A stretch of DNA of 64,000 nucleotides from JACQGD01 sp045628725 (GCA_045628725.1 JAZQPT010000015.1:1-64000); one strand, 5' to 3'. Counted from the stretch's first letter, positions 50,278 to 59,302 are shown. The notes: generated by a model not told the origin, from the sequence alone. Numbers and translations are program-made.

Positions 50278-50309
50278 GAGTTATTCGACGCTGCTCCGTC
50301 GAATAACTC
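50278..50309 (-). repeat. Perfect leader hairpin of the 49899 gene
   Basis: GAGTTATTCGACG and CGTCGAATAACTC form a 13-bp perfect stem with a 6-base loop, about 30 bases upstream of the start codon, in the probable 5' leader. Confidence 0.75.
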
Positions 50310-50392
50310 AAGTAGTCGAATTGGGGTGACGAGCCCAGATAAGAATAGTAAAGCACGCTAGTTGATGAAAATCAAAATGTCGGTATTCTGTT

Positions 50393-51082
50393 CTATTTAA
50401 CTTCTACGGCGCGTATCATCACGCGTTTATCAAAGACTTTGTCGCGCGGAATCCAGTTACCGGCGCAGGTTATAATGCTCAATCCTTGCTTGCTAGGGTC
50501 TGCTGATTTCATCATATCCTGCATGCCAGTAGTATTGGCTTTTTCCAGACTCATCGTTTCGTTGGTCTCTACCTGGTAGGTGATTTTTTTGCCATCACCG
50601 CGTTCAATAATAATTTCGTCGTTTTGCTTTAATTCGGACAGTTTAGCAAATACGCCGTCGCGTGTGATGCCACCATTATGGCCGTCAATGACAACCGCAC
50701 CAGAGCCTTCGCCTGGCAGAGCGCTTTTTTCGAACCATGCAGTGTCTGATATATTCTTTGGTGTATCTAATAGTCTGTTTGGCGTTAGGCCAACCGCTAC
50801 GACACGTGTCTTGCTGATATCGAGTGCGGGGATAGATATATATCGTGGCTGCGCCGCAGGAACGATATGTGCGTCTATTTGCGCGGCTGTAACGGGTGTT
50901 TCATCGACAGTTGGGTCTGCCATTGCACTTGCAGGTAACGGTACCGGAGGCAGGCTGCCCTTTGTATACCATTCGTATCCAAGATATCCGGCCGCGACAA
51001 TACCGATAGCTAATACAAGTAATACGAGCCAGCGGCCTAAGTGATGTTCTTTTGCTGAATCTATTCTAAGTCCCGGTGTCAT
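50393..51082 (-). CDS. Sortase (class E/F-like)
   Basis: A membrane-anchored transpeptidase that attaches proteins to the cell surface. One N-terminal helix (residues 18-36) is followed by a Pro-rich linker and the sortase barrel with the catalytic triad His135 (VIDGHNGG), Cys206 (IITCAGNW) and Arg220 (DKRVMIR). The TC-x-G-NW context is closest to class E/F enzymes. No LPxTG-like substrate is encoded nearby. TATAGT lies 11 bases before ATG 51082, giving a very short leader. Confidence 0.9.
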   Translation of the reverse strand: MTPGLRIDSAKEHHLGRWLVLLVLAIGIVAAGYLGYEWYTKGSLPPVPLPASAMADPTVDETPVTAAQIDAHIVPAAQPRYISIPALDISKTRVVAVGLTPNRLLDTPKNISDTAWFEKSALPGEGSGAVVIDGHNGGITRDGVFAKLSELKQNDEIIIERGDGKKITYQVETNETMSLEKANTTGMQDMMKSADPSKQGLSIITCAGNWIPRDKVFDKRVMIRAVEVK

Positions 51083-51156
51083 AACTGTTTATTACTATAA
51101 CACTTGTGGTTTTAGTGGACAATACTACACCGTGTTAGGATAATCGATCGATTTTA

Positions 51157-52569
51157 TTACTTGTAGTCGTCGTAGGTGACCATGAGCGCACGTGAATTGA
51201 TCTGACGTAGGCTTTCTAGGGCGACAGAGACAACGATGAGAAGCCCTGTACCGCCGATTGCGAGGTTAGCTATGCCCGTAACACCAACTTGAGCGAGGAT
51301 GTACTCTGCGACGAACGGCATGACTGCGATAAGTCCGAGAACCAATGATCCGAATAGGATAAGGCGGTTAACGGTGCGAGATAGGTATTTCTCTGTTTGG
51401 ATACCCGGGCGAATACCTTCGATAAATCCACCTTGCTTTTGCAGGTTCTCGGCGATTTCGTTGCTGTTAAATACGATACCTGTATAGAAATAGGTAAACA
51501 GAATAACGAGGACAAAATAGCTTGCTGGATAGATTAGTGCGGCAAACGTATCACCAGTGAATGCACCTGGCTGTGGTGCCTGGAACCAGTTGATGAGGTT
51601 GTTTGCGATCACCAAGAACTGTGGGTCGTTTGTCGCTTTTAAAACTTGACCTATGAATGCAGGAAGTGAAAGGAACGCAACCGCAAAGATGACAGGGATA
51701 ACGCCAGCGGCAATCAATTTGATAGGAAGGATGCTTTTGACGCCACCATAGCTACTATTACCTTGAACACGCTTTGCATAGTTGATAGTAATAACGCGCT
51801 GCGCTTCGTTAATCTTTACGAGTAGATATAGTACGAGTAGTGAAGCCAGAGCGATCGCTAAGGTCGCCCAGAACGCAAGTGGGTTGACAGGAACTGTAAA
51901 CCAACCAAATACGTTCATCGCACCAGCACTTGTGTCGAATAATGCCGTACCAAGTGACGCAAGTGTCGTTGGTAGCTGGCTAATGATACCAGCGAAAATC
52001 AGCATACTGATACCATTTCCGATTCCTCGTTCGGTAATCAACTCACCTAGCCACATCAACATTATCGCTCCGGCTGTCATAGCTGTCACGGCAATCACCC
52101 ATTCGATTGGACTAGCGTTATCGATAACTGATGTATTGCCCGCAAGGACTGTTTGACGCAAGATATAGATAAAAGCGATAGATTGCACGATAGCAAGCGG
52201 TACAGATAACATTCGTGTCCACTGATTGATCTTGCGACGGCCTGATTCGCCGTCTTTATGTAGCTCTTCAAGCTTTGGAACTGCCTTTGTGAGTAGCTGC
52301 GTGATGATACTTGCTGTAATGAACGGACTAAGGCCTACAAGTACAATCGAGAGCTGAGAAAGTGCACCACCTGAAAGAAGGTTCAAGAACCCACCGAACT
52401 GGCTGGCATTTACAACGCTGTCGATAGCGTCTTTTAGTTTACCTGGTTCTGTTAGTGGCACCGGTACGTGCGCCAAGAATCGATAGACTACAATGAGCCC
52501 CAATACGACTGCGAGACGTTTTTGCATGTCGCGGTTCTTTAATGATTTTAGAATTGTTTTCCAGTTCAT
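51157..52569 (-). CDS. secY: Preprotein translocase subunit SecY
   Basis: SecY is the channel of the Sec translocon. The 470-residue protein has ten predicted helices and the hallmarks GGALSQLSIVLVGLSPFI (plug and helix 2), LTKAVPKLEELHKDGESGRRKINQ, TERGIGNGISMLIFAGI and GIRPGIQTEKYL. AGGG lies 12 bases before ATG 52569. Adenylate kinase, map and infA, which usually follow, do not; the sortase does. A 340-base gap with its own promoter (52629-52634) separates it from rplO. Confidence 0.97.
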   Translation of the reverse strand: MNWKTILKSLKNRDMQKRLAVVLGLIVVYRFLAHVPVPLTEPGKLKDAIDSVVNASQFGGFLNLLSGGALSQLSIVLVGLSPFITASIITQLLTKAVPKLEELHKDGESGRRKINQWTRMLSVPLAIVQSIAFIYILRQTVLAGNTSVIDNASPIEWVIAVTAMTAGAIMLMWLGELITERGIGNGISMLIFAGIISQLPTTLASLGTALFDTSAGAMNVFGWFTVPVNPLAFWATLAIALASLLVLYLLVKINEAQRVITINYAKRVQGNSSYGGVKSILPIKLIAAGVIPVIFAVAFLSLPAFIGQVLKATNDPQFLVIANNLINWFQAPQPGAFTGDTFAALIYPASYFVLVILFTYFYTGIVFNSNEIAENLQKQGGFIEGIRPGIQTEKYLSRTVNRLILFGSLVLGLIAVMPFVAEYILAQVGVTGIANLAIGGTGLLIVVSVALESLRQINSRALMVTYDDYK

Positions 52570-52908
52570 ATTTCTCTATCCCTATTATTTCAGTCTCTAT
52601 CGCCACACGGACGGGTTATTCAGTAGTTATTATACTACATCTTTGATTGATACAAAAAAAAGACTTAACTAATTCACTGCTATAGGTACACTCCCTGCCG
52701 GATTTATGTCGACAGGCAGTGTTGTTACGCGGGATGAGAATCAAACCGACCGGCAATGCCTGCTGAATTGCACGATGCTTGCTTCGCCTGGGCTGTACCC
52801 TGATATCTCGTGAAACCGCTGCTCGAATTCGGGTGTGATCCGCACTGAACTGTATATAGAAATAAAATAGACCCTCGCGAAGGAGGGTCTATTTTGCAAA
52901 AAGCAAGA
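52570..52908. other. Gap between secY and rplO with promoter and hairpin
   Basis: This 339-base stretch holds the rplO terminator (52864-52895), an imperfect inverted repeat CACTCCCTG/CAGGCAGTG (52689-52721) and a TATAAT box (52634-52629, minus strand) that would start secY with a leader of about 55 bases. Reading frames crossing it are not convincing. secY is normally joined directly to rplO, so this is an extra break in the operon. Confidence 0.5.
52864..52895 (-). terminator. Terminator after rplO
   Basis: AAAATAGACCCTC and GAGGGTCTATTTT form a 13-bp stem around GCGAAG, 13 bases past the rplO stop. Confidence 0.88.
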
Positions 52909-53388
52909 TTACTTGTCGGCTTTTTCGGCTTCTTTAGTACTCTTTTTGAGTGGTGTAGGAGTTTTCTCGAATGTTCCACCAGCTGTAGTAATTGCAGCCT
53001 GAACAGATTTCGATGCACCCTGAACCTTCAATGTTACCTTTTCGGTGATTTCACCACGTGCAATTACCTTTACAGAATGGAAAGGTGTTGCAATGTAGCC
53101 AGCCTCGAACAACATGAAGTTGTCGATAGTCTTACCAGCGAATGCGTTCAAGTGATCAAGGTAGACAACCTGTGCTGGTGTACGAAGGCTTTTAAACCCA
53201 CGTGCTTTTGGCACTGCAGTTACAAGTGATCGTTGACCACCTTGGAACATTGGGCCGAGCTTTTTACCAGTACGAGATCCCTGACCTTTAGTACCACGAC
53301 CAGCGGTTTTACCCTGACCAGCTGCGATACCGCGACCAACGCGTTTGCGGTTTTTGTTTGGAGTGATTTGGAGTTCGTTGTATTTCAT
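52909..53388 (-). CDS. rplO: 50S ribosomal protein L15
   Basis: L15 is a late-assembly protein of the large subunit. The 159 residues have NRKRVGRGIAAGQGKTAGRGTKG, FQGGQRSL and GEITEKVTLKVQGASKS, and a C-terminal Lys/Glu tail (KKSTKEAEKADK). It starts on the last base of rpsE; no rpmD gene is between them, so L30 is missing from the operon. A terminator follows before secY. Confidence 0.97.
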   Translation of the reverse strand: MKYNELQITPNKNRKRVGRGIAAGQGKTAGRGTKGQGSRTGKKLGPMFQGGQRSLVTAVPKARGFKSLRTPAQVVYLDHLNAFAGKTIDNFMLFEAGYIATPFHSVKVIARGEITEKVTLKVQGASKSVQAAITTAGGTFEKTPTPLKKSTKEAEKADK

Positions 53389-53972
53389 TACTTCGTCTCC
53401 TCTTCCTTCTTAGCTTTTGGTGTAGGAGCGTTGAGCCATTGATCACGCGGAACGAGGCTTCGAAGAGCTTCGATTGTTGCGTAAGCAATGTTCACTTTGT
53501 TTGTAGAACCGAGTGATTTAGAAAGCATGTTGCTGATTCCAGTTACACCGATGATTTGTCGTACGACACCACCAGCGATAATACCTGTACCAGGGGCTGC
53601 AGGTTTAATAAGTACCTGTGCACCACTTAGTTTGATTTCTGCATCGTGAGGAATAGTTCCGTTAGCGATTGGGATTGAGATCAGGTGTTTCTTTGCGACG
53701 TCTGTTGCTTTCGCGACAGCTGTCTGAACATCCTGTCCTTTTGATACGCCAACGCCGACTTTACCTTTACGGTTACCAACAACAACGAGGGCTTTGAAGC
53801 GGAAACGTCGTCCACCCTTTACCACACGTGAGACACGGTCGATGTTGATTACCAATTCTTCGAACTCTTTTGGTTCTTGTGGAGTCTGATCACGTCGATT
53901 ATCACGACGTGGACCGCCACCGCGTTGTCCGGCTGGACGAGTGTTCGTAGTAGCTGCTGTTTGTTCAGCCAT
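53388..53972 (-). CDS. rpsE: 30S ribosomal protein S5
   Basis: S5 helps fidelity and mRNA entry. The 194-residue protein has the S5 core (RVSRVVKGGRRFRFKALVVVGN, GKVGVGVSKGQDV, GTGIIAGGVVRQIIGVTGI) and an N-terminal extension of about 35 residues rich in Gly, Arg and Gln (RPAGQRGGGPRRDNRR), as seen in several CPR and actinobacterial S5 proteins. The C-terminus has a short Lys/Glu tail. It overlaps rplO by one base. Confidence 0.97.
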   Translation of the reverse strand: MAEQTAATTNTRPAGQRGGGPRRDNRRDQTPQEPKEFEELVINIDRVSRVVKGGRRFRFKALVVVGNRKGKVGVGVSKGQDVQTAVAKATDVAKKHLISIPIANGTIPHDAEIKLSGAQVLIKPAAPGTGIIAGGVVRQIIGVTGISNMLSKSLGSTNKVNIAYATIEALRSLVPRDQWLNAPTPKAKKEEETK

Positions 53973-53974
53973 GA

Positions 53975-54328
53975 TTAAAACTCCAATCCTTCTTTACGTG
54001 CAGCATCAGCTAGCGCGCTTAGGCGACCAGCGTACTGGCGACCGTTGCGGTCAAATACTACCGTCGTTATTTTAGCTTTTTTTGCTTTCTTAGCAACTTC
54101 AGCGCCAACGAAGGCTGCTTGCTGTGCAATTGAACCTTCCTGTTTAGTACCAACAGTAGTGCTAGATGCGATCGTGTGCTGTGCAGCATCGTCGATGATC
54201 TGTGCGCTAACGTGCTTGTTACTGATAGTAACCGTTAGGCGTGGACGAGCAGCTGATCCGGTGATCTTAGCGCGTACACGGTTCTTGCGTAGCTTTTTGT
54301 TAAGCATTTTTTTAGCGAGATCAGCCAT
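53975..54328 (-). CDS. rplR: 50S ribosomal protein L18
   Basis: L18 binds 5S rRNA. The 117-residue protein has the core RPRLTVTISNKHVSAQIID, QAAFVGAEVAKKAKKAKI, VVFDRNGRQYAGRLSALADAAR and the terminal GLEF. It starts two bases after rplF ends and continues the spc order L6-L18-S5-L15. Confidence 0.97.
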   Translation of the reverse strand: MADLAKKMLNKKLRKNRVRAKITGSAARPRLTVTISNKHVSAQIIDDAAQHTIASSTTVGTKQEGSIAQQAAFVGAEVAKKAKKAKITTVVFDRNGRQYAGRLSALADAARKEGLEF

Positions 54329-54330
54329 GA

Positions 54331-54864
54331 TTACTTGCCTGCCTTTCCAGCTTTACGAAGAATAACTTCATCAGCATATTTAATTCCCTTGCCCTTGTAT
54401 GGTTCAGGTTTTTTCAATGAACGAATTTCAGCCGCAACTTGGCCGACTTGTTGTTTGTCGATGCCGCTGACGACAATCGTCATTTTCTCATTAGTAACAG
54501 TTACGCCTGCAGGAGCGACATACTGAACAGGGTGGCTAAAACCAAGGCTCATATCAAGCACGTTGCCTGATGTAGCTACTCGGAAGCCGACACCGTTTAC
54601 TTCAAGTTTCTTTTCGAAACCTTTAGTAACGCCGTCAACTGCGTTGTTTAGTAGTGATCGCTGCAAACCATGCTGCGCTTTTGCGGTTCGTTCGTCGTCT
54701 TTACGAGTAACGATTGCTTGTTCACCTTCAAGGGTGACAGTAACGTCGCTCAAATGTGGTACAGTCAACTCGCCTTTAGCGCCTTTGACAGTAATAACAT
54801 CTGAGTCAACCGTGATTGTCACGCCCGATGGTACCTGAATTGGTAGTTTTCCGATTCGACTCAT
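54331..54864 (-). CDS. rplF: 50S ribosomal protein L6
   Basis: L6 lies near the factor-binding site. The 177 residues have SRIGKLPIQVPSGVTI, LTVPHLSDVTV, GVGFRVATSGNVLDMSLGFSHP and the KPEPYKGKGIKYADEVI signature near the end. AAAGG precedes ATG 54864, which is chosen because an upstream ATG at 54933 adds a non-conserved stretch. A promoter (54971-54999) and a 110-base leader with a small hairpin lie upstream; L6 thus starts a new transcript instead of following rpsH. Confidence 0.96.
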   Translation of the reverse strand: MSRIGKLPIQVPSGVTITVDSDVITVKGAKGELTVPHLSDVTVTLEGEQAIVTRKDDERTAKAQHGLQRSLLNNAVDGVTKGFEKKLEVNGVGFRVATSGNVLDMSLGFSHPVQYVAPAGVTVTNEKMTIVVSGIDKQQVGQVAAEIRSLKKPEPYKGKGIKYADEVILRKAGKAGK

Positions 54865-54970
54865 ACTTACCTTTCGGTTTAGGCAAGTGAAACTGTTTGT
54901 TTTTGAGCTGTCATCACTAATGATGAGGCGCAAAATCTCCCGATCTCACTCGCAATTTATTATCTAAATA

Positions 54971-54999
54971 ATTTTAGCATATTGAGTGCATATATACAA
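54971..54999 (-). promoter_or_regulatory. Promoter of rplF
   Basis: On the minus strand TTGTAT (54999-54994) and TAAAAT (54976-54971) are 17 bases apart. Confidence 0.6.
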
Positions 55000-55055
55000 G
55001 AGACCGTCATTGTCATTTTGTAGTCAGCTCCTGGACATCAAGTAGAGTAGCTGAC

Positions 55056-55304
55056 CTAGTCTTTCTTGCTTTCGTCATATTTTCGCTTGCCTTTGAGGTA
55101 AGCGAAAAAGGCTCCGCACATAACAGCAATTACTATTAGCCCAAGCCCAATGAGATATGGCAATGGAGAAAAAATGAGATATGACAATGGAGAAAATGGT
55201 TGCAGCTCGCACGGCAACCAGTTGATAGACGGCATACAAGCAAAATATTGCATCATGATCAGTGTAATTTCCTTGCTACATGTTTTGCAGCGTTTTATAT
55301 TCAA
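55056..55304 (-). CDS. Small membrane protein inserted between rpsH and rplF
   Basis: This 82-residue reading frame ends in one clear membrane helix (LIGLGLIVIAVMCGAFFAYL) and a lysine-rich tail (KGKRKYDESKKD). Its middle is encoded by a direct repeat of about 24 bases, giving FSPLSYLI-FSPLPYLI. The start is uncertain: ATG 55304 or one of two ATGs near 55256. The frame interrupts the spc operon between S8 and L6, after a terminator. No family is recognised; it may be a recent, lineage-specific gene or a non-coding accident. Confidence 0.4.
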   Translation of the reverse strand: MNIKRCKTCSKEITLIMMQYFACMPSINWLPCELQPFSPLSYLIFSPLPYLIGLGLIVIAVMCGAFFAYLKGKRKYDESKKD

Positions 55305-55314
55305 ACCGTCATAT

Positions 55315-55346
55315 CAAAAAATCTCCCCTTTCGGAGAGATTTTTTG
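55315..55346 (-). terminator. Terminator after rpsH
   Basis: AAAAAATCTCTCC and GGGGAGATTTTTT pair around GAAA with a T-tract on both strands. It ends the S10-spc transcript after S8. Confidence 0.9.
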
Positions 55347-55362
55347 AAAGTGTTACTAAGAT

Positions 55363-55764
55363 CTAGTAAACCTTAAGTAGTAGTTCACCACCGAGACGCT
55401 GCTTAACAGCTTCACGGCCTGTGATTACACCTTTACTTGTGCTTACAAGTACAAGTCCACGACCAGATTTGACCTTAGGAATTTCATCAGCTTTTACATA
55501 CAAACGGCGACCTGGGGTGCTCATTCGTGTGATTTCGTTGATGGTACTGTTTTCGCCAGGTTTGTTGATAGTAATCACAAGAGTATCTCGTGGTTTACCA
55601 GCTTCAAGCTTGACGTCAGTCAGGTACTTGTTTGCTTTTAGTTGTTCTGCAACAACTTTTTTAAGCTTGCTTGATGGGACACGAACTTCGTGTTTGCCAA
55701 CCATTGCCGCATTACGAATGCGGGTGAGAAGGTCGGCGATTGGGTCAGTTGATTGTAGTGACAT
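55363..55764 (-). CDS. rpsH: 30S ribosomal protein S8
   Basis: S8 binds central-domain 16S rRNA and represses the spc operon in E. coli. The 133-residue protein has TDPIADLLTRIRNAAMVGKHEV, STPGRRLYVKADEIPKVKSGRGLVLVSTSKG and GGELLLKVY-type end. A terminator follows 17 bases after its stop. GAAAGGAATAG precedes ATG 55764. Confidence 0.97.
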   Translation of the reverse strand: MSLQSTDPIADLLTRIRNAAMVGKHEVRVPSSKLKKVVAEQLKANKYLTDVKLEAGKPRDTLVITINKPGENSTINEITRMSTPGRRLYVKADEIPKVKSGRGLVLVSTSKGVITGREAVKQRLGGELLLKVY

Positions 55765-55782
55765 AGTCTATTCCTTTCCTTC

Positions 55783-56052
55783 TTACCAGCTACTTTTCGT
55801 AACGCCTGGGATTTCTCCCTTAGATGCTTTTTCACGGAAGTTGATACGGCTTAGGCCGAATCGACGCATAAATCCACGTGGACGACCACTAAGGACATCA
55901 CGGTTCTTCCATCGAGTTGGGCTACTGTTTGTTGGTAGCTTTTGCAAACCATCGTAGTCACCAAGCTCTTTTAGTTCAGCACGCTTTGCAGCATACTTCT
56001 GGATTAGCTTCTTTCGCTTCTCGTCTCGTGCGATCATAGATTTCTTAGCCAT
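55783..56052 (-). CDS. rpsN: 30S ribosomal protein S14, long cysteine-free type
   Basis: The 89-residue protein is the long zinc-free form of S14: [20 protein letters not shown], then [14 protein letters not shown] and [19 protein letters not shown]. The CxxC...CxxC knuckle of the short form is absent. It overlaps rplE by one base and lies in the standard L5-S14-S8 order. Confidence 0.96.
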   Translation of the reverse strand: MAKKSMIARDEKRKKLIQKYAAKRAELKELGDYDGLQKLPTNSSPTRWKNRDVLSGRPRGFMRRFGLSRINFREKASKGEIPGVTKSSW

Positions 56053-56639
56053 TAGCGTCGGCCTCCTTCTTTTTCAAACGGTAGTCCGAATTTCTCTAGG
56101 AGAGCACGGCTATGTGCAGGATCTTCGTTTTTGATAGCGAAGGTGATCTGCAGGCCATGAAGTACCTGTGTTTCTTCGAACGTTAGTTCTGGGAAGATAG
56201 ATTGTTCAGTGATACCGAGGTTGTAATTACCACCCTTGTCGAATTTCACACCAACGCCGTGAAAGTCACGTACGCGTGGAAGTGAAATGCTAACAAGTCG
56301 ATCGAGGAATTCGTACATACGAGCACCGCGAAGGGTAACAGTTACGCCAACCGGCGCGCCCATTGCTGCACGGATTTTGAATCCAGCGATTGATTTTTTT
56401 GCCAAACGTTCAACTGGTGCTTGACCAGTGATTTTTGTCAAAGTGTTCTTAACAGTTTCAAGATGACGCTTGTCGTCTTTACTTTTACCGGTTCCAACGC
56501 TGACCACAATTTTCTCTAGTTTTGGCACTTGGTGCACATTACCGAGGTTCAATTCGGCCTGAAGTTCCTTGACGTACTGAGTAGTGTACAAGGCTTTCAA
56601 GCGAGGAGCGGTAGAGGTTACAGCAGCTGCTTTTACCAT
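56052..56639 (-). CDS. rplE: 50S ribosomal protein L5
   Basis: L5 binds 5S rRNA. The 195-residue protein contains [53 protein letters not shown] and [22 protein letters not shown]. The N-terminal 15 residues are an Ala/Thr-rich extension. It begins on the last base of rplX. Confidence 0.97.
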   Translation of the reverse strand: MVKAAAVTSTAPRLKALYTTQYVKELQAELNLGNVHQVPKLEKIVVSVGTGKSKDDKRHLETVKNTLTKITGQAPVERLAKKSIAGFKIRAAMGAPVGVTVTLRGARMYEFLDRLVSISLPRVRDFHGVGVKFDKGGNYNLGITEQSIFPELTFEETQVLHGLQITFAIKNEDPAHSRALLEKFGLPFEKEGGRR

Positions 56640-56959
56640 TACTTGATCTCCTTATTTTTTAGCTGACGCGCAACACGAACTTTGCCGTCTGCGTTTTTGC
56701 TATAGCCGATACGGCTAGTCGTTAAAGCTTTTTCATCAACAACAAGAGCAACCTTATGGATTGGCGTTGCGACATGAATGTCTTTATGACCACCAGTTGG
56801 GTTAAGTTGTGAAGGTTTTACTTTACGATGTTTTACACCAAGTCCTTCGATAAGAACTGCGTTCTTTTTCGGAAGTACCTTAGCGACCTTGCCAGTTTTA
56901 CCCTTGTTGTCACCGCTAATGATCTTTACTAGATCATCTTTTTGAATTCGCTGTGCCAT
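56639..56959 (-). CDS. rplX: 50S ribosomal protein L24
   Basis: L24 is an early assembly protein with a KOW motif. The 106 residues include QKDDLVKIISGDNKGKTGKV, VLIEGLGVKHRKVKP and NPTGGHKDIHVATPIH. GGAGG lies upstream of ATG 56959, chosen because the frame upstream overlaps rplN. The C-terminus (NADGKVRVARQLKNKEIK) is typical. Confidence 0.96.
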   Translation of the reverse strand: MAQRIQKDDLVKIISGDNKGKTGKVAKVLPKKNAVLIEGLGVKHRKVKPSQLNPTGGHKDIHVATPIHKVALVVDEKALTTSRIGYSKNADGKVRVARQLKNKEIK

Positions 56960-56960
56960 A

Positions 56961-57329
56961 TTAGAGTACCTCCGGAGCAAGGCTAATGATCTTGCTATAT
57001 CCCATGTCTCGGAGTTCACGTGGAACTGGACCGAATACACGAGTTGCTTTAGGGTTTTTATCATCACCAATGATTACGGCAGCGTTATCGTCGAAACAGA
57101 TAGTGCTACCATCTTTGCGTTGGATCTGATCACGAGTACGAACGATTACAGCTTTAACAACTGATTTTCGCTTAACGTTACCCGTTGGGTTTGCTTGCTT
57201 TACGGTAGCAACGATAACGTCACCAACGCGTGCATAGCGACGCTTTGTACCGCCAAGCACACGGATACAAAGGATTTCCTTTGCACCGCTGTTGTCGGTC
57301 ACCTTTAGACGAGTTTCTTGCTGTATCAT
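56961..57329 (-). CDS. rplN: 50S ribosomal protein L14
   Basis: L14 contacts the 30S subunit. The 122 residues have [54 protein letters not shown] and [24 protein letters not shown]. It begins on the last base of rpsQ. Confidence 0.98.
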   Translation of the reverse strand: MIQQETRLKVTDNSGAKEILCIRVLGGTKRRYARVGDVIVATVKQANPTGNVKRKSVVKAVIVRTRDQIQRKDGSTICFDDNAAVIIGDDKNPKATRVFGPVPRELRDMGYSKIISLAPEVL

Positions 57330-57604
57330 TACGATTTCGCCTCTTCCTTTAGTTCAACTGAACCACGAGATTTTAGCTCGATGTTCGTAAGAGTGAAACT
57401 TTTCGTCTTTGATACAGGACGGATCTCGCTGATTTGCACCTTGTCACCAATGTGCGCTTCATTGTTTTCGTCGTGAGCAGTATATTTACGAGTCACAGAG
57501 TACTGTTTCTTGTAAATAGGATGAGTCTCACGACTAGTAACAGTGACGGTAATTGTCTTGTCGCGAACATCCGATGTCACGATACCAGTCAAAGTCTTGG
57601 CCAT
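57329..57604 (-). CDS. rpsQ: 30S ribosomal protein S17
   Basis: S17 organises the 5' domain of 16S rRNA. The 91 residues comprise [38 protein letters not shown] and [18 protein letters not shown], with a short tail. GGAGAG precedes ATG 57604; an ATG 24 bases upstream lies inside rpmC and is not used. Confidence 0.96.
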   Translation of the reverse strand: MAKTLTGIVTSDVRDKTITVTVTSRETHPIYKKQYSVTRKYTAHDENNEAHIGDKVQISEIRPVSKTKSFTLTNIELKSRGSVELKEEAKS

Positions 57605-57605
57605 A

Positions 57606-57842
57606 TTATTTACTCTCCTTTGCTGCAAGCTCAGCTGCTCGGATAGCAGTGTGCAAGCGAGCGATTTCTTTACGGGTTACTGTCAACACACGAGGGTTAA
57701 CAAGTTCACCTGCAGCGTGTGAACGCTTGCTAGTAATCTGGTCTGCAGTCTTCGCTACAAGTTCCTCACGTAGTTGATCAATAGTCTTTACTTCATCAGC
57801 ATTCTTAGGTGCAGTCTTCTTGGTTGTCTTTGTGTCAGCCAT
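57606..57842 (-). CDS. rpmC: 50S ribosomal protein L29
   Basis: L29 sits at the exit tunnel and binds trigger factor and SRP. The 78 residues have an N-terminal Lys/Thr/Ala extension (about 20 residues) and then the L29 helices ([33 protein letters not shown] end). It lies two bases from rplP, in the usual L16-L29-S17 order. Confidence 0.94.
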   Translation of the reverse strand: MADTKTTKKTAPKNADEVKTIDQLREELVAKTADQITSKRSHAAGELVNPRVLTVTRKEIARLHTAIRAAELAAKESK

Positions 57843-57844
57843 GA

Positions 57845-58258
57845 TTATGCTTCCTCTCGCTTAATGAATTTAGTTTTAACTGGAAGTTTGTGCGCAGCTA
57901 GGCGCATTGCCTCGCGTGCTACTTCTTCGTCTACACCCTTCATTTCAAACAGTACGGTTCCGGCTTTCACCTTTGCGACGAAGAATTCAGGGTTACCTTT
58001 ACCGCTACCCATCTTTACATCCTGTGGCTTACGCGTAACAGGAGTGTGTGGGAAGATACGGATCCAGATTTTACCACCACGTTTGATGTGACGGGTCATC
58101 GCCTGACGAGCTGACTCGATCTGACGACTAGTGATGCGCTCGTTTGACTGTGACTGTAGGCCATAATCGCCAAAAGCGACATAGTTACCGCGAGTCGCAT
58201 TGCCAGGGTTTTTACCCTTACGAACTTTTCGATATTTAGTTTTCTTAGGTAACAACAT
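57845..58258 (-). CDS. rplP: 50S ribosomal protein L16
   Basis: L16 supports A-site tRNA binding. The 137 residues show [82 protein letters not shown] core. It overlaps rpsC by one base. Confidence 0.97.
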   Translation of the reverse strand: MLLPKKTKYRKVRKGKNPGNATRGNYVAFGDYGLQSQSNERITSRQIESARQAMTRHIKRGGKIWIRIFPHTPVTRKPQDVKMGSGKGNPEFFVAKVKAGTVLFEMKGVDEEVAREAMRLAAHKLPVKTKFIKREEA

Positions 58259-58896
58259 TATCGACCTGCCCTTTCTCCCTTATGGATCCAGACTTTCACG
58301 CCGATGATACCAACGCCAGGAGCGTTAGCTCGCGCAGAGTGGAAATCGATGTCAGCACGGAGCGTATGCAACGGTACTGAACCTTCGATAACTTTTTCGC
58401 GGCGCGCCATCTCGGCATTGTTCAAACGGCCAGCTACCTGAATACGGACACCTTTAGCGCCAGCACTCATAGTATTCTGAGCAGTCATCTTCATTGCACG
58501 GCGGAAATTGATACGGCGTTCAAGCTGACGAGCGATATTCTCGGCAACAAGTTTTGCATCAAGTTCTGGACGCTTTACTTCTTCGATATTGATACGAACA
58601 GGTAGGCTAGCAATCTTTTCGATGTTTGCCTTTAGTTCAGTAACGCCTGCACCACCACGACCGATTACAACACCAGCTTTCGCAGTGTGAATCGTTACAG
58701 TGATAAGGTTTGCTGAACGTTCGATTTCAGTACGACTGATCGTTGGACGACTCTCAAATTTCTTCTCGATGAGATCACGAATCTGAATATCTTCGTGTAG
58801 CCACTTAGCAAAATCTCGTTTGCCAGCGAACCAACGTGAACTCCAGTTTTTGTGAACCTGCAGACGGAAGCTAATTGGGTTGACTTTTTGGCCCAT
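58258..58896 (-). CDS. rpsC: 30S ribosomal protein S3
   Basis: S3 lines the mRNA entry channel. The 212 residues have [21 protein letters not shown], the KH domain ([19 protein letters not shown]) and the C-terminal domain with [26 protein letters not shown] 58896 is the start (GGAG upstream); a longer frame overlaps rplV. The C-terminus ends [11 protein letters not shown]. Confidence 0.97.
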   Translation of the reverse strand: MGQKVNPISFRLQVHKNWSSRWFAGKRDFAKWLHEDIQIRDLIEKKFESRPTISRTEIERSANLITVTIHTAKAGVVIGRGGAGVTELKANIEKIASLPVRINIEEVKRPELDAKLVAENIARQLERRINFRRAMKMTAQNTMSAGAKGVRIQVAGRLNNAEMARREKVIEGSVPLHTLRADIDFHSARANAPGVGIIGVKVWIHKGERAGR

Positions 58897-58897
58897 A

Positions 58898-59302
58898 TTA
58901 CTTGCTCTCCTTCTCAGCCACTTCAACAGGTGTTGCTGCGACAGGTTTTTTCTTAGGTTTTTCAGCGCCAGTTACTTCAACCAAGATGTTGCTTGTCTTC
59001 TTTTGGAAAGGCAGAGCACGGCCACGACTAGCAGGTTTGAATCGCTTCAAACGAGTACCAACAGTAACTGAGATAGTTGAAATAACAAGTGTTTTGCCGT
59101 CAAGCCCGTGAGTGTTTACGGCGTTTGCCTTTGCACTTTCGATAGCTTTTTTGACAGGGAGTGAGGCACGCTTTGGAACGTGCTCTAGGATAACAAGTGC
59201 GTCTGCTACAGTACGGTTACGTACGAGTGAAGCAACCAAACTTACCTTGCGGGGAGCTTGATCGACACCTTTAGCATATGCACGGACGGTTAGATCTGGC
59301 AT
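58898..59302 (-). CDS. rplV: 50S ribosomal protein L22
   Basis: L22 has a loop in the exit tunnel wall. The 134 residues have KGVDQAPRKVSLVASLVRNR, ASLPVKKAIESAKANAVN and the extended beta hairpin (TVGTRLKRFKPASRGRALPF). A C-terminal tail of about 25 residues rich in Lys, Pro and Val extends the protein. Confidence 0.96.
   Translation of the reverse strand: MPDLTVRAYAKGVDQAPRKVSLVASLVRNRTVADALVILEHVPKRASLPVKKAIESAKANAVNTHGLDGKTLVISTISVTVGTRLKRFKPASRGRALPFQKKTSNILVEVTGAEKPKKKPVAATPVEVAEKESK

Noticed and set aside
52725..53018. 97-residue minus-strand frame upstream of secY
   Set aside because: Most of it is an out-of-frame reading of rplO and the terminator; the rest has no supporting signal.
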